In this document: positions 24,901-32,249 of the stretch, piece by piece
How positions within the stretch are numbered: position 1 is the stretch's first letter
How the letters are laid out: each line of letters starts with the position of its first letter
Source: Collinsella sp. AF02-46-1
GTDB lineage: Bacteria; Actinomycetota; Coriobacteriia; Coriobacteriales; Coriobacteriaceae
Assembly: GCA_934876235.1 (NCBI GenBank)
Contig: CAKXKM010000014.1
Span: forward strand, 1 to 33,687
Direction: 5' to 3'
DNA: 33,687 bases
Notes under the pieces: model-generated
The model's input: only the letters and a program-made list of their open reading frames with translations
The model's database searches: none
Told to the model about the DNA's origin: nothing
Position numbers and translations under genes: made by a program

Positions 24901-26460
24901 TTACTCCACCTCGCTCTGAGCGGTCTCGGTACCGAACACAGCGCGGTACATCGGCGTCGCGTGAAGTTCCTCGGTGCTCTGCTCGAGCACGATGCCGGTC
25001 GCGGTCTCCACACCGTGCACGAGAGGCAGCGGGGTGGCGATGCCAAACCACAAGATCATGACAGCCAGGATGATTTCGGGGATAAGCATGAGCGCCGGGG
25101 CCTCATGCTTGCCCATGCCCTGGGGCGCATGGCCGAATACCGACTTGAGCGCGATACGGGTGAGCGCGGAGATGGCCACGGTAAGACCGAGGGCGACCAC
25201 GACGACCAGCCACATGGGACCGGCGGTAACACCGGCGACAAAAGTCAGGAACTCGGAGATAAACATGCCAAAGGGCGGGAAGGCACCAAGACCGAGCAGC
25301 GCGAGGATGGCGAGCGCGGCGGTTGCGGGGGCAACCTCGACGACACCCTGGATCTTGGCCAGGCTACGCGTGCCAAAGGCGTGCTGGATGTTGCCGGACA
25401 CGCAGAAGGCAAGCGTCTTGGTAAAGCCGTGGAACACGCAGTGCAGCAGGGCCGCGGCGATACCCAGCGGGCCACCGATACCCAGGCACAGGGCGATAAC
25501 GCCCACGTTCTCCACAGACGAGTACGCAAAGCGGCGCTTGAGGTCGTCCTGGCGAAACATCGAAAGTGCCGCCACCAAAATGGAAAGCGTGCCGACGATC
25601 AGCAGCAAAAGTTGCGGATACTCGGCACCCACGGCCTGGATGGTAAAGCCGAAGAAGCGCATGATCACAAGCATGGCGCACTTAAGCAGCACGCCCGAGA
25701 GCAGGGCCGAGACAGGGCTCGGGGCCTGGGAGTGGGCATCGGGCAGCCAAGTGTGCATGGGGAACAGGCCGGCCTTGGTGCCAAAGCCGATCACGATAAA
25801 CGCAAAGGCGAGGCGCATGAGCGTCGGGTCGAACTGGTCGGCATACGGCAGCACGCACGACAGGAATGCGGCCTCGTGGGCGTTGGGAATCACGTCGGCG
25901 GCGTTGGCGTAGATCAGCAGCGTACCGAACAGGCCGAAGGCCACGCCGGCGGTGCAGACCATCGCATACTTCCAAGAAGCCTCGAGGGCCATCTTGTTCT
26001 TGTAGATACCCACGAGGAACACGGTGGAAAGCGTGGTTGCCTCCACGGCGGCCCACGTAAGGATCATGTTGTTGGACAGGCACGCGAGCAGCATGGTGAA
26101 CACGAACAGGCTAAACAGCGCAAAATACTGCTTGGCGCGCTCGGCGGGCATGGAGCCCTCCTCGATATCGGCCTTTACATAGGGCAGCGAGAACAGCCCC
26201 GTAAGAAAACCGATAAAGCCGATGAGCAGCACAAAGATGGCGCCCAGCGAATCGAGGTGGAACCACAGGCCAAGAGCGCTCGCGGTGTCGCCGCTCATAA
26301 GGACGTCACCGGCCGTCACAATCGACAGCACCAGGACGGCTGCGACGGAGACCAGGTTGAGACCGGCAAACACGTTATAGGACGTGTTCTTGGGCAAAAA
26401 CGCCATGACCAGCGAGAACACCAAAGGAGTCGCGAGCAGGGCGAGAATCAACGTTTCCAT
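24901..26460 (-). CDS. hyfF: Hydrogenase-4 membrane subunit F (antiporter-like, NuoM/N family)
   Basis: Polytopic membrane subunit of 519 aa, close to E. coli HyfF in length. It has the proton-antiporter (NADH-Q oxidoreductase M/N-type) core: GFGTKAGLFPMHTWLPDAH with the conserved Lys and the WLPDAH motif, APSPVSALLSGVLLK, and FRQDDLKRRFAYSSVENVGVI. These Lys and Glu residues form the proton path in complex I homologues. It is absent from E. coli hydrogenase-3, so its presence places the complex with the FHL-2/Hyf type. The ATG begins three bases after the hyfE stop. Confidence 0.93.
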   Translation of the reverse strand: METLILALLATPLVFSLVMAFLPKNTSYNVFAGLNLVSVAAVLVLSIVTAGDVLMSGDTASALGLWFHLDSLGAIFVLLIGFIGFLTGLFSLPYVKADIEEGSMPAERAKQYFALFSLFVFTMLLACLSNNMILTWAAVEATTLSTVFLVGIYKNKMALEASWKYAMVCTAGVAFGLFGTLLIYANAADVIPNAHEAAFLSCVLPYADQFDPTLMRLAFAFIVIGFGTKAGLFPMHTWLPDAHSQAPSPVSALLSGVLLKCAMLVIMRFFGFTIQAVGAEYPQLLLLIVGTLSILVAALSMFRQDDLKRRFAYSSVENVGVIALCLGIGGPLGIAAALLHCVFHGFTKTLAFCVSGNIQHAFGTRSLAKIQGVVEVAPATAALAILALLGLGAFPPFGMFISEFLTFVAGVTAGPMWLVVVVALGLTVAISALTRIALKSVFGHAPQGMGKHEAPALMLIPEIILAVMILWFGIATPLPLVHGVETATGIVLEQSTEELHATPMYRAVFGTETAQSEVE

Positions 26461-26463
26461 GGA

Positions 26464-27117
26464 CTACCCCCTCAGCTCGGACAGGTCGCGCGCATCGAGC
26501 GAGTGGGAGTCGTCCCAAATGCGACGCACGACGATGGACATGATGATAACGGCAAAGATGGCGTCGGTGGCGATACCGATCTCGATGATCTCGGGAGCGG
26601 TGGGGGCCAAAAGCGCGAGCGTCACATGGCTGCCGTTTTCCATAAGGCAGTATCCAAAGATCTGCTTCATGATGTTGCGCTGCGAAATGATGCAGGTGAG
26701 GCCCACAAAGAAGTGAGCGAAGCTAATGGCGAGCGCAGGCGTTGCGACCTCGGCCGTGGGCAGGCTGATCTGCGTCACGACGGCAAAGCAGATCGCGACC
26801 TCCACGGCGATGATGCAAATGGCCCACGCGGGCTTAAGGCCGGCCTTGAGCGAAGCGTCGCTCGGCTCGCCCATCTTCTTGTATGCGCGGTTGAGGATAT
26901 AAGGGACCAAGACGACCTTGGTGATAAAGGCAGATCCAGCCCACATAAGCAGCTCCTGCGCACCGGTGGTGATACCGAGCGTGGCGAGAAGCCCCACGAG
27001 CACCAGCGACTGCACCGCATACCAGCGGATGGCATGTTTGATGTTCTTGGAGACGACCACCATGGTGGAGGTCACGATCAGAAGGCCGCCAAGGATGTTG
27101 ACGATCGAATAACCCAT
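26464..27117 (-). CDS. hyfE: Hydrogenase-4 membrane subunit E
   Basis: Membrane protein of 217 aa, about the length of E. coli HyfE, with several hydrophobic helices starting at residue 3. The central part carries NuoK-like features (LISQRNIMKQIFGYCLMENGSHV with the membrane Glu after a basic stretch). The MGYSIVNILGGLLIVTSTMV N-terminus suits membrane insertion. HyfE exists only in Hyf/hydrogenase-4-type complexes and supports the FHL-2 assignment. It lies 13 bases after hyfD and four before hyfF. Confidence 0.9.
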   Translation of the reverse strand: MGYSIVNILGGLLIVTSTMVVVSKNIKHAIRWYAVQSLVLVGLLATLGITTGAQELLMWAGSAFITKVVLVPYILNRAYKKMGEPSDASLKAGLKPAWAICIIAVEVAICFAVVTQISLPTAEVATPALAISFAHFFVGLTCIISQRNIMKQIFGYCLMENGSHVTLALLAPTAPEIIEIGIATDAIFAVIIMSIVVRRIWDDSHSLDARDLSELRG

Positions 27118-27130
27118 GTCGTTCTACCTC

Positions 27131-28588
27131 CTAACCGATCCAGCTGGCCGAAAGCGGGCCGCTGACGATGACCATGATGATGAGCACGATGAACACGAAC
27201 GCCATCGCGCGGGGAAGCGGGGCTCCCGCAGCGACCTCTTCGCTCGGCTCGCCGGGCAGGCAATAGCCCATCCACTTAAGGAACCAGGCAAAGGTGGCGA
27301 CGGTCTCGGCGACCATGATGCACACGAGCACCAGGATCGCGACGTTGCCGGCACCCACAGAGAAGCCGCCGGCGATGATCTGGAACTTCGAGAAGAACGT
27401 GTTCATGGGCGGCACGCCGGCAATGGCGAGCGCCGCGACACCAAAGCCCACGCCCGAAATCGGGTACTTCTTTACGATGCCGCGAAGCTTGGGCAGCATA
27501 CGCGTGCCGAGGGTGAAGGAGAACGAACCGGCAATCAGGAAGAACAGCGTCTTGGCGAAAGCGTGGTTAAAGATGTGGCAAACAGCGCCATCAAAGGCCA
27601 GCTGGCTGCCAAAGACCGAAAGGCCCAGACCAAAGAACACATAGGAGAGCTGGGCGATCGTGGAGAAGGCCAGCAGACGCTTCATGTCCTTTTGCGGCAG
27701 GTACATAAGGAAACCAAAGAGCATGGTGACCATGGCGTCGATAATGGCAACCCAACCCACGATCTCGGGAATCTCGCCGGCAGAAACGAGTGCACGCGCG
27801 AACACGCACACGCCGACCTTAACCATCGAGGCGCCATGCAGGTAGGCCGAAACGGGCGTCGGCGCCTCCATGGCCGAAGGCAGCCACATGTACATGGGAA
27901 CCTGTGCGGACTTGGCCCAGGCCGCAAACAACACGAGCAAAAGGACGATGGCCTTAAGCTTGGCGTCGAGGCCGGCGATCGCGGTAATGGCGAAGGTGCC
28001 GGTGTGGGCAAACACAATGGCGGCGCCCAGATACAGGCCGAGCGCACCGATATGCGTGATGATCAGGGCCTTCATGCCGGCCTTCTTGGCCGTAGGCGAC
28101 ATGTAGTAGCTAATGAGGCCCCAAGAGCACGCACCCGTGATCTCAAAGAACACGAGCTGACCCAAAAGGGTCGAGCTGTACACGAGGCCGGCCATGGCGC
28201 CGATGAAGGTCGCGAGGTACGCGTAGAAGCGACGACGCGGCGCATCGGGATGCTCACGGTTATTCTCGCTCATATAGGGGATCGAATAGATCACGACAAG
28301 CAGGCCGATACCCACAAAGGCAGGCGCGAGCAGCGTGCTCATGCGATCGAAGGTGAATCCCATGACGAGGGTCTGCCCAAACGAGATCAGGGGGACCTGC
28401 GTGTCGGGCATGCTGGCGCCAGCGAAATTCGCGGCGAGGGCGATGGTGCAGACCGTCGAGACGGCGGCACCCAAAACGCTGAACCACTTGGCGTACGGAC
28501 GGGGGAACAGGGCGACGAGCACCGAGGCCACCATCGGGGCCGCGATAGCGACCAAGCCGAGAAGGGACAGACTGACTGCAAATGACAT
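27131..28588 (-). CDS. hyfD: Hydrogenase-4 membrane subunit D (antiporter-like)
   Basis: Polytopic membrane subunit of 485 aa, near E. coli HyfD (479 aa). Antiporter-type motifs are clear: AAWAKSAQVPMYMWLPSAM, APTPVSAYLHGASMVKVG, and PQKDMKRLLAFSTIAQLSY. It is one of three NuoL/M/N-like subunits in the operon and has no counterpart in hydrogenase-3. Its place between hyfC and hyfE is the E. coli hyf order. The gap to hyfC is 15 bases with a GGGAGAA ribosome-binding site. Confidence 0.93.
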   Translation of the reverse strand: MSFAVSLSLLGLVAIAAPMVASVLVALFPRPYAKWFSVLGAAVSTVCTIALAANFAGASMPDTQVPLISFGQTLVMGFTFDRMSTLLAPAFVGIGLLVVIYSIPYMSENNREHPDAPRRRFYAYLATFIGAMAGLVYSSTLLGQLVFFEITGACSWGLISYYMSPTAKKAGMKALIITHIGALGLYLGAAIVFAHTGTFAITAIAGLDAKLKAIVLLLVLFAAWAKSAQVPMYMWLPSAMEAPTPVSAYLHGASMVKVGVCVFARALVSAGEIPEIVGWVAIIDAMVTMLFGFLMYLPQKDMKRLLAFSTIAQLSYVFFGLGLSVFGSQLAFDGAVCHIFNHAFAKTLFFLIAGSFSFTLGTRMLPKLRGIVKKYPISGVGFGVAALAIAGVPPMNTFFSKFQIIAGGFSVGAGNVAILVLVCIMVAETVATFAWFLKWMGYCLPGEPSEEVAAGAPLPRAMAFVFIVLIIMVIVSGPLSASWIG

Positions 28589-28603
28589 TGTTTCTCCCTT
28601 CTC

Positions 28604-29530
28604 CTACACGCCGACGACCACGAAGACAAACGCCAGAACGGCGATGCCCACGACGGCCCAGGTTTGATTGCCAAGCACCTTAAAGCGCGAGCGCGAGCAG
28701 GAGTTCTCGATCACGCCGCACACGACAAAGTCGATCAGGCACTTCACCATGAAGATGACCGCGCCCAGAACGGCTGCGGCCCCCACGGTCGCGGGCTCGC
28801 CCCAGGGGACGAAGATCGCGCAGAACCAGGCGACAACCAGGACCTGCTTCATGGACATGGCGAGCTTGGCCATCGCAAGCGACGGTCCGGAAAGCTCGGC
28901 GAGCGGACCTTCCTGAAGCTCCTGCTCGGCCTCGGCCTGATCAAACGGCAGCTTGCCGAGCTCCATATAGCAGGCAATCGCAAAGGCGATGCCGGCGAGG
29001 ATCACGGCGACCGGCGCGTCGACGGCACCCGTCATGATGTGCTGACCCATGGTGGCGATGTCGGTGGAGCCGCACACCAGGGCCGCGGCAAACAGCGCCA
29101 GCAGCATGGACGGCTCGATGAGCACGCTCATGAGCAGCTCGCGGACGCCGCCGATACCGGCGTAGGCGTTGGACGAATCCACACCGCAGAGGGCGAAGAA
29201 GAAGCGGGCGAGCGCCAGGCTGTACATGATGGTGATGGCGTCACCAAAGACCGGGATGGGGCTTTGCGCCGTAAAGAGCGGCAGGCCCATAGCGAGCATA
29301 AAGGCGACGGCGAAGAACAGCGGCGGCATAATGCGCAGCGCAAAGCTCGCGTCCTCGCTCTGGGACTCGGGGCGCGCAAAGAGCTTGGCCAGGTCGCGAT
29401 AGTCCTGCATGATGCTGGGGCCGCGACGGTTGTGCATCTTGGCGCGGATCACGCGACCGAGACCGGAGAAGAACGGCGCGACGGCCATAACGACTACGCC
29501 CTGCAGAACGGCAAGTACGATGTTGTTCAT
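28604..29530 (-). CDS. hyfC: Hydrogenase membrane anchor subunit C (NuoH/HycD-like)
   Basis: Membrane subunit of 308 aa that links the soluble hydrogenase arm to the membrane arm. It has the NuoH-type loop RAKMHNRRGPSIMQDYRDLAKLF at about 29-51 and the acidic PFDQAEAEQELQEGPLAELSG loop near 195-215, which in complex I forms part of the quinone-cavity side. Hydrophobic helices alternate throughout. It follows hyfB by 12 bases with a good GGAGGGGAGAG ribosome-binding site. Confidence 0.93.
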   Translation of the reverse strand: MNNIVLAVLQGVVVMAVAPFFSGLGRVIRAKMHNRRGPSIMQDYRDLAKLFARPESQSEDASFALRIMPPLFFAVAFMLAMGLPLFTAQSPIPVFGDAITIMYSLALARFFFALCGVDSSNAYAGIGGVRELLMSVLIEPSMLLALFAAALVCGSTDIATMGQHIMTGAVDAPVAVILAGIAFAIACYMELGKLPFDQAEAEQELQEGPLAELSGPSLAMAKLAMSMKQVLVVAWFCAIFVPWGEPATVGAAAVLGAVIFMVKCLIDFVVCGVIENSCSRSRFKVLGNQTWAVVGIAVLAFVFVVVGV

Positions 29531-29542
29531 GCTCTCCCCTCC

Positions 29543-31561
29543 TTAACCCATTTGCACGGCGAGCACGAGGAACACCACGAGTGCCGCGACGATGTAGCAG
29601 ATATAGATGCTGTAGTTGCCGCCCTCGAGCTTAGTCGCGAGGTCGGCAAGCTTCTCGACACCCTTATGCGGGGCATCGACGAGAACCTTGTCGGGTACGG
29701 GCTCCACAGCTTCGGCCACACCGGTGAGCTTCTGGAAGAAGTGCGCGATGGACCAGCAGACGGCCGTGCAGCGGTCGCGCAGCGTGTAGAGCGGCTGCAT
29801 AAACCAGGACACCTCTGAGGCAAAGGTCGTGGCCACGACGGGCATATGCTCGTTGGGAGCATAGCCGCATGCCCACGGCTGGGACTTCTGCACCTTGCCG
29901 ACGGTCTTGAGCTTGCGATAACCGCAGGCAAGGCCGACAAGCACCACGAGCGCAAGAGCGATCGCGGGCGTGGAGGTGGCAGCGCCGGAGTACTGGTTCA
30001 TGAGCTCCATGCCCTCGGCGGCAAACACGCCACCGTACGGATGCAGCACGGACGCGGCGACATCGACCAGCACGGGCGCGATCACGGGAGCGCCAATGCC
30101 CAGCACGACGCAGATGGCTGCGAGCAGGCCCTGCGCAAACACCATGGGGGCGGGAACCTCCTTGGCATTGGCCGCGGCCTCGGAGCGGGGCGCGGAGGCA
30201 AAGGAGACGCCATAGGCCTTGACGAAGCACGTGACGGCCAGCGCGCCGGTAATGGCAAGCGCGACGGCAGCGAACACGGCCACGATCATGACGGCCTTGT
30301 CGCCCTGCATGGCGGCATTAAACAACGACTGGTAGGTAAACCACTCGGACACAAAGCCGTTGAAGGGCGGGATGGCCGAGATGGCAAGCGCGCCAATAAG
30401 GAAGCAGATGGCCGTTGCCGGCATACGGCGGAGCAGGCCGCCCATCTTCTCCATATTGCGCGTACCCGTGGAGTACAGCAGCGCACCGGCGCCCAAGAAC
30501 AGCTCGCCCTTAAACATCGCGTGGTTAAACGTGTGGTAGAGGGCGGCCATCAGAGCCAGGACGGCGATGCCGACCGAGTTGAGCGCCATGGCGGCCATGG
30601 AGGCGCCGACGCCGAGCAGAATGATGCCGATATTCTCGACGGAGTGATAGGCCAGCAGGCGCTTGATGTCATGCTCCTGCAGGGCGAAGGCCACGCCGAG
30701 AACCGACGAGATCGCACCGAAGACCATGACCATAAGACCCCACCAGACCTGAACGCCCGAGGCGGAGAGCAGGTCGAGGCCCACCTTGAGGATGCCGAAG
30801 ATACCGATCTTGATCATGCCGCCGGACATGAGGGCACTCACGTTGGACGGCGCCTCGGGATGTGCCTTGGGCAGCCAGCCGTGCAGCGGGATGATACCGG
30901 CCTTGGCACCAAAGCCAAAGAAGGCGAGCACGAAGCACGCGGATGCGACCGCGGGGCTAAACTGCGTGGCGCGGAAATCCGCAAAGGCAAACGAGCCGCC
31001 GGCGAAGTTAGTCATGGTGAGGAAGCTCGCCATGATGAGCACAAAACCCACGTGCGCGATCACAAAGTAGAGCCAACCGCCATGGATGGAGTTCTCGTTC
31101 TCCTCGATCACAACCAGGAAGTACGAGGTCAGCGACATGAGCTCAAAGGCGACCAGGAACCAAAACACGTTGTCGGCGGTAATGACGAGCATCATGGACG
31201 CCACGAAGGTGTTAAAGAAGAAGCCAGCGCGGCCCTTTTTGCCCGGGTACTCATCAAAGTAGTTAAGACCGTAGATCGAACCGGCAAACGCGAGCACCGA
31301 GATGAGCGCCACGAACAGGCCGGACAGCTGATTGAGCAGCAGCTGGAAATGGGCAAACGGGAAGAACACGATGGTGTCGACCGACGTGACATCGCCCAGC
31401 ACGGCCTGGATACCGGCCACAAACGAAAGCACCGCGGCGACGGCGCCGATAAGGCAGCCGGCGGTCTTGGCGGCGTTATCGGCCTTGATCAGCAGAACCG
31501 AGGCGAGCGCACCGATGCACGAGACGGCAAGCGATGCGATAAACAGCGTCATGCTATCCAT
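29543..31561 (-). CDS. hyfB: Hydrogenase-4 membrane subunit B (NuoL-like)
   Basis: Large antiporter-like membrane subunit of 672 aa, the same length class as E. coli HyfB. The core shows GFGAKAGIIPLHGWLPKAH, APSNVSALMSGGMIKIG, and ALQEHDIKRLLAYHSVENIGI. A soluble loop with KSQPWACGYAPNE lies before the final helix, as in HycC/HyfB. The ATG at 31561 has GGGAG eight bases upstream and overlaps the end of hyfA by eight bases. A second ATG three codons later is also possible. Confidence 0.94.
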   Translation of the reverse strand: MDSMTLFIASLAVSCIGALASVLLIKADNAAKTAGCLIGAVAAVLSFVAGIQAVLGDVTSVDTIVFFPFAHFQLLLNQLSGLFVALISVLAFAGSIYGLNYFDEYPGKKGRAGFFFNTFVASMMLVITADNVFWFLVAFELMSLTSYFLVVIEENENSIHGGWLYFVIAHVGFVLIMASFLTMTNFAGGSFAFADFRATQFSPAVASACFVLAFFGFGAKAGIIPLHGWLPKAHPEAPSNVSALMSGGMIKIGIFGILKVGLDLLSASGVQVWWGLMVMVFGAISSVLGVAFALQEHDIKRLLAYHSVENIGIILLGVGASMAAMALNSVGIAVLALMAALYHTFNHAMFKGELFLGAGALLYSTGTRNMEKMGGLLRRMPATAICFLIGALAISAIPPFNGFVSEWFTYQSLFNAAMQGDKAVMIVAVFAAVALAITGALAVTCFVKAYGVSFASAPRSEAAANAKEVPAPMVFAQGLLAAICVVLGIGAPVIAPVLVDVAASVLHPYGGVFAAEGMELMNQYSGAATSTPAIALALVVLVGLACGYRKLKTVGKVQKSQPWACGYAPNEHMPVVATTFASEVSWFMQPLYTLRDRCTAVCWSIAHFFQKLTGVAEAVEPVPDKVLVDAPHKGVEKLADLATKLEGGNYSIYICYIVAALVVFLVLAVQMG

Positions 31562-32171
31562 TGTTTACGCTCCCTTCTGCTTTCTCGGACAGGCCCTGGG
31601 CCACAGCGGTAACGTCGACGGCCGGACCGTTTTCGATCGAGCGCAGGCGCTTGGCCTCGTCGAGCTCGCGATCGGCCGCGCCGCCCATGACGGTCAGCGC
31701 CTTGGTGGGGCACGCCGCCACACAATGTGGGCCGTCCGGATCGAAGGCGCACAGGTCGCACTTGACAGCGCAGGTGTACTGGCCAGGAGCCCACGTAAGC
31801 AGGCTGCTCAGGGACTTAGGATACGAAGGCGTCGGGTCGCACATGCCTGCGACACCGGCGATAGACGTGCCATCGGGATGGATGGCTCCGAAGGGGCACG
31901 CGATGGCGCACAGCCTGCACCCGATGCACTCCTGCTCCTTGACGTGGATGCGATCGCCATCGTGCTCGATGGCATTCACCGGGCAAACCTCGGCGCAGGG
32001 GGCACCCTCGCAATGGTGGCAGGCAAGGGCGGCCGAAATACCGCCGGTCTTCACGAGCGCCAGGCGCGGCGTATCCTGAAGACCCTGCATCCGGTGGGCG
32101 TCGGCACAGGCGGACTGGCATGTTCCGCAGCCGATACACCTCTCCGGGTTGATGTCGATGAAGCGGTTCAT
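31554..32171 (-). CDS. hyfA: Electron-transfer ferredoxin subunit HyfA (HycB-like)
   Basis: Four-cluster ferredoxin subunit that carries electrons from formate dehydrogenase to the hydrogenase arm. In 205 aa, exactly the length class of E. coli HyfA, the Cys groups are CIGCGTCQSAC, CHHCEGAPCAEVCP, CIGCRLCAIACP, and the split group CDLC with CVAACP. The start is the ATG at 32171 (MNRFIDINPER) with AGGAAG five bases upstream; a GTG two codons earlier is possible. It lies about 80 bases after fdhF, separated by a strong hairpin, and overlaps hyfB. Confidence 0.94.
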   Translation of the reverse strand: MNRFIDINPERCIGCGTCQSACADAHRMQGLQDTPRLALVKTGGISAALACHHCEGAPCAEVCPVNAIEHDGDRIHVKEQECIGCRLCAIACPFGAIHPDGTSIAGVAGMCDPTPSYPKSLSSLLTWAPGQYTCAVKCDLCAFDPDGPHCVAACPTKALTVMGGAADRELDEAKRLRSIENGPAVDVTAVAQGLSEKAEGSVNNG

Positions 32172-32193
32172 CCCCACTTCCTTTCAAAATAAC

Positions 32194-32228
32194 GGGCCGG
32201 GCTCCCGAACGTACGGGACGCCCGGCCC
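32194..32228 (-). promoter_or_regulatory. Strong hairpin between fdhF and hyfA, attenuator-like
   Basis: GGGCCGGGC (32194-32202) pairs with GCCCGGCCC (32220-32228). The stem continues with TCCCG/CGGGA (32203-32207, 32214-32218) across a single-base bulge, closing on a 6-nt loop. That is 14 pairs, nearly all G.C. On the minus strand GTTATTTTG follows. It lies 22 bases after the fdhF stop and ends about 20 bases before the hyfA start. It could be a partial terminator or an mRNA-stabilising or processing element that sets the ratio of fdhF to hyf products. Confidence 0.7.
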
Positions 32229-32249
32229 AAAAAGCCAACGAGAACGGGA

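Noticed and set aside
22924..27165. A very long open frame on the plus strand opposite the hydrogenase genes
   Set aside because: It lies antisense to hyfH, hyfG, hyfF and hyfE, which have full family motifs. Its product is low-complexity (His, Gly, Asp, Arg rich) with no recognisable domain, as expected for the opposite strand of high-GC genes.
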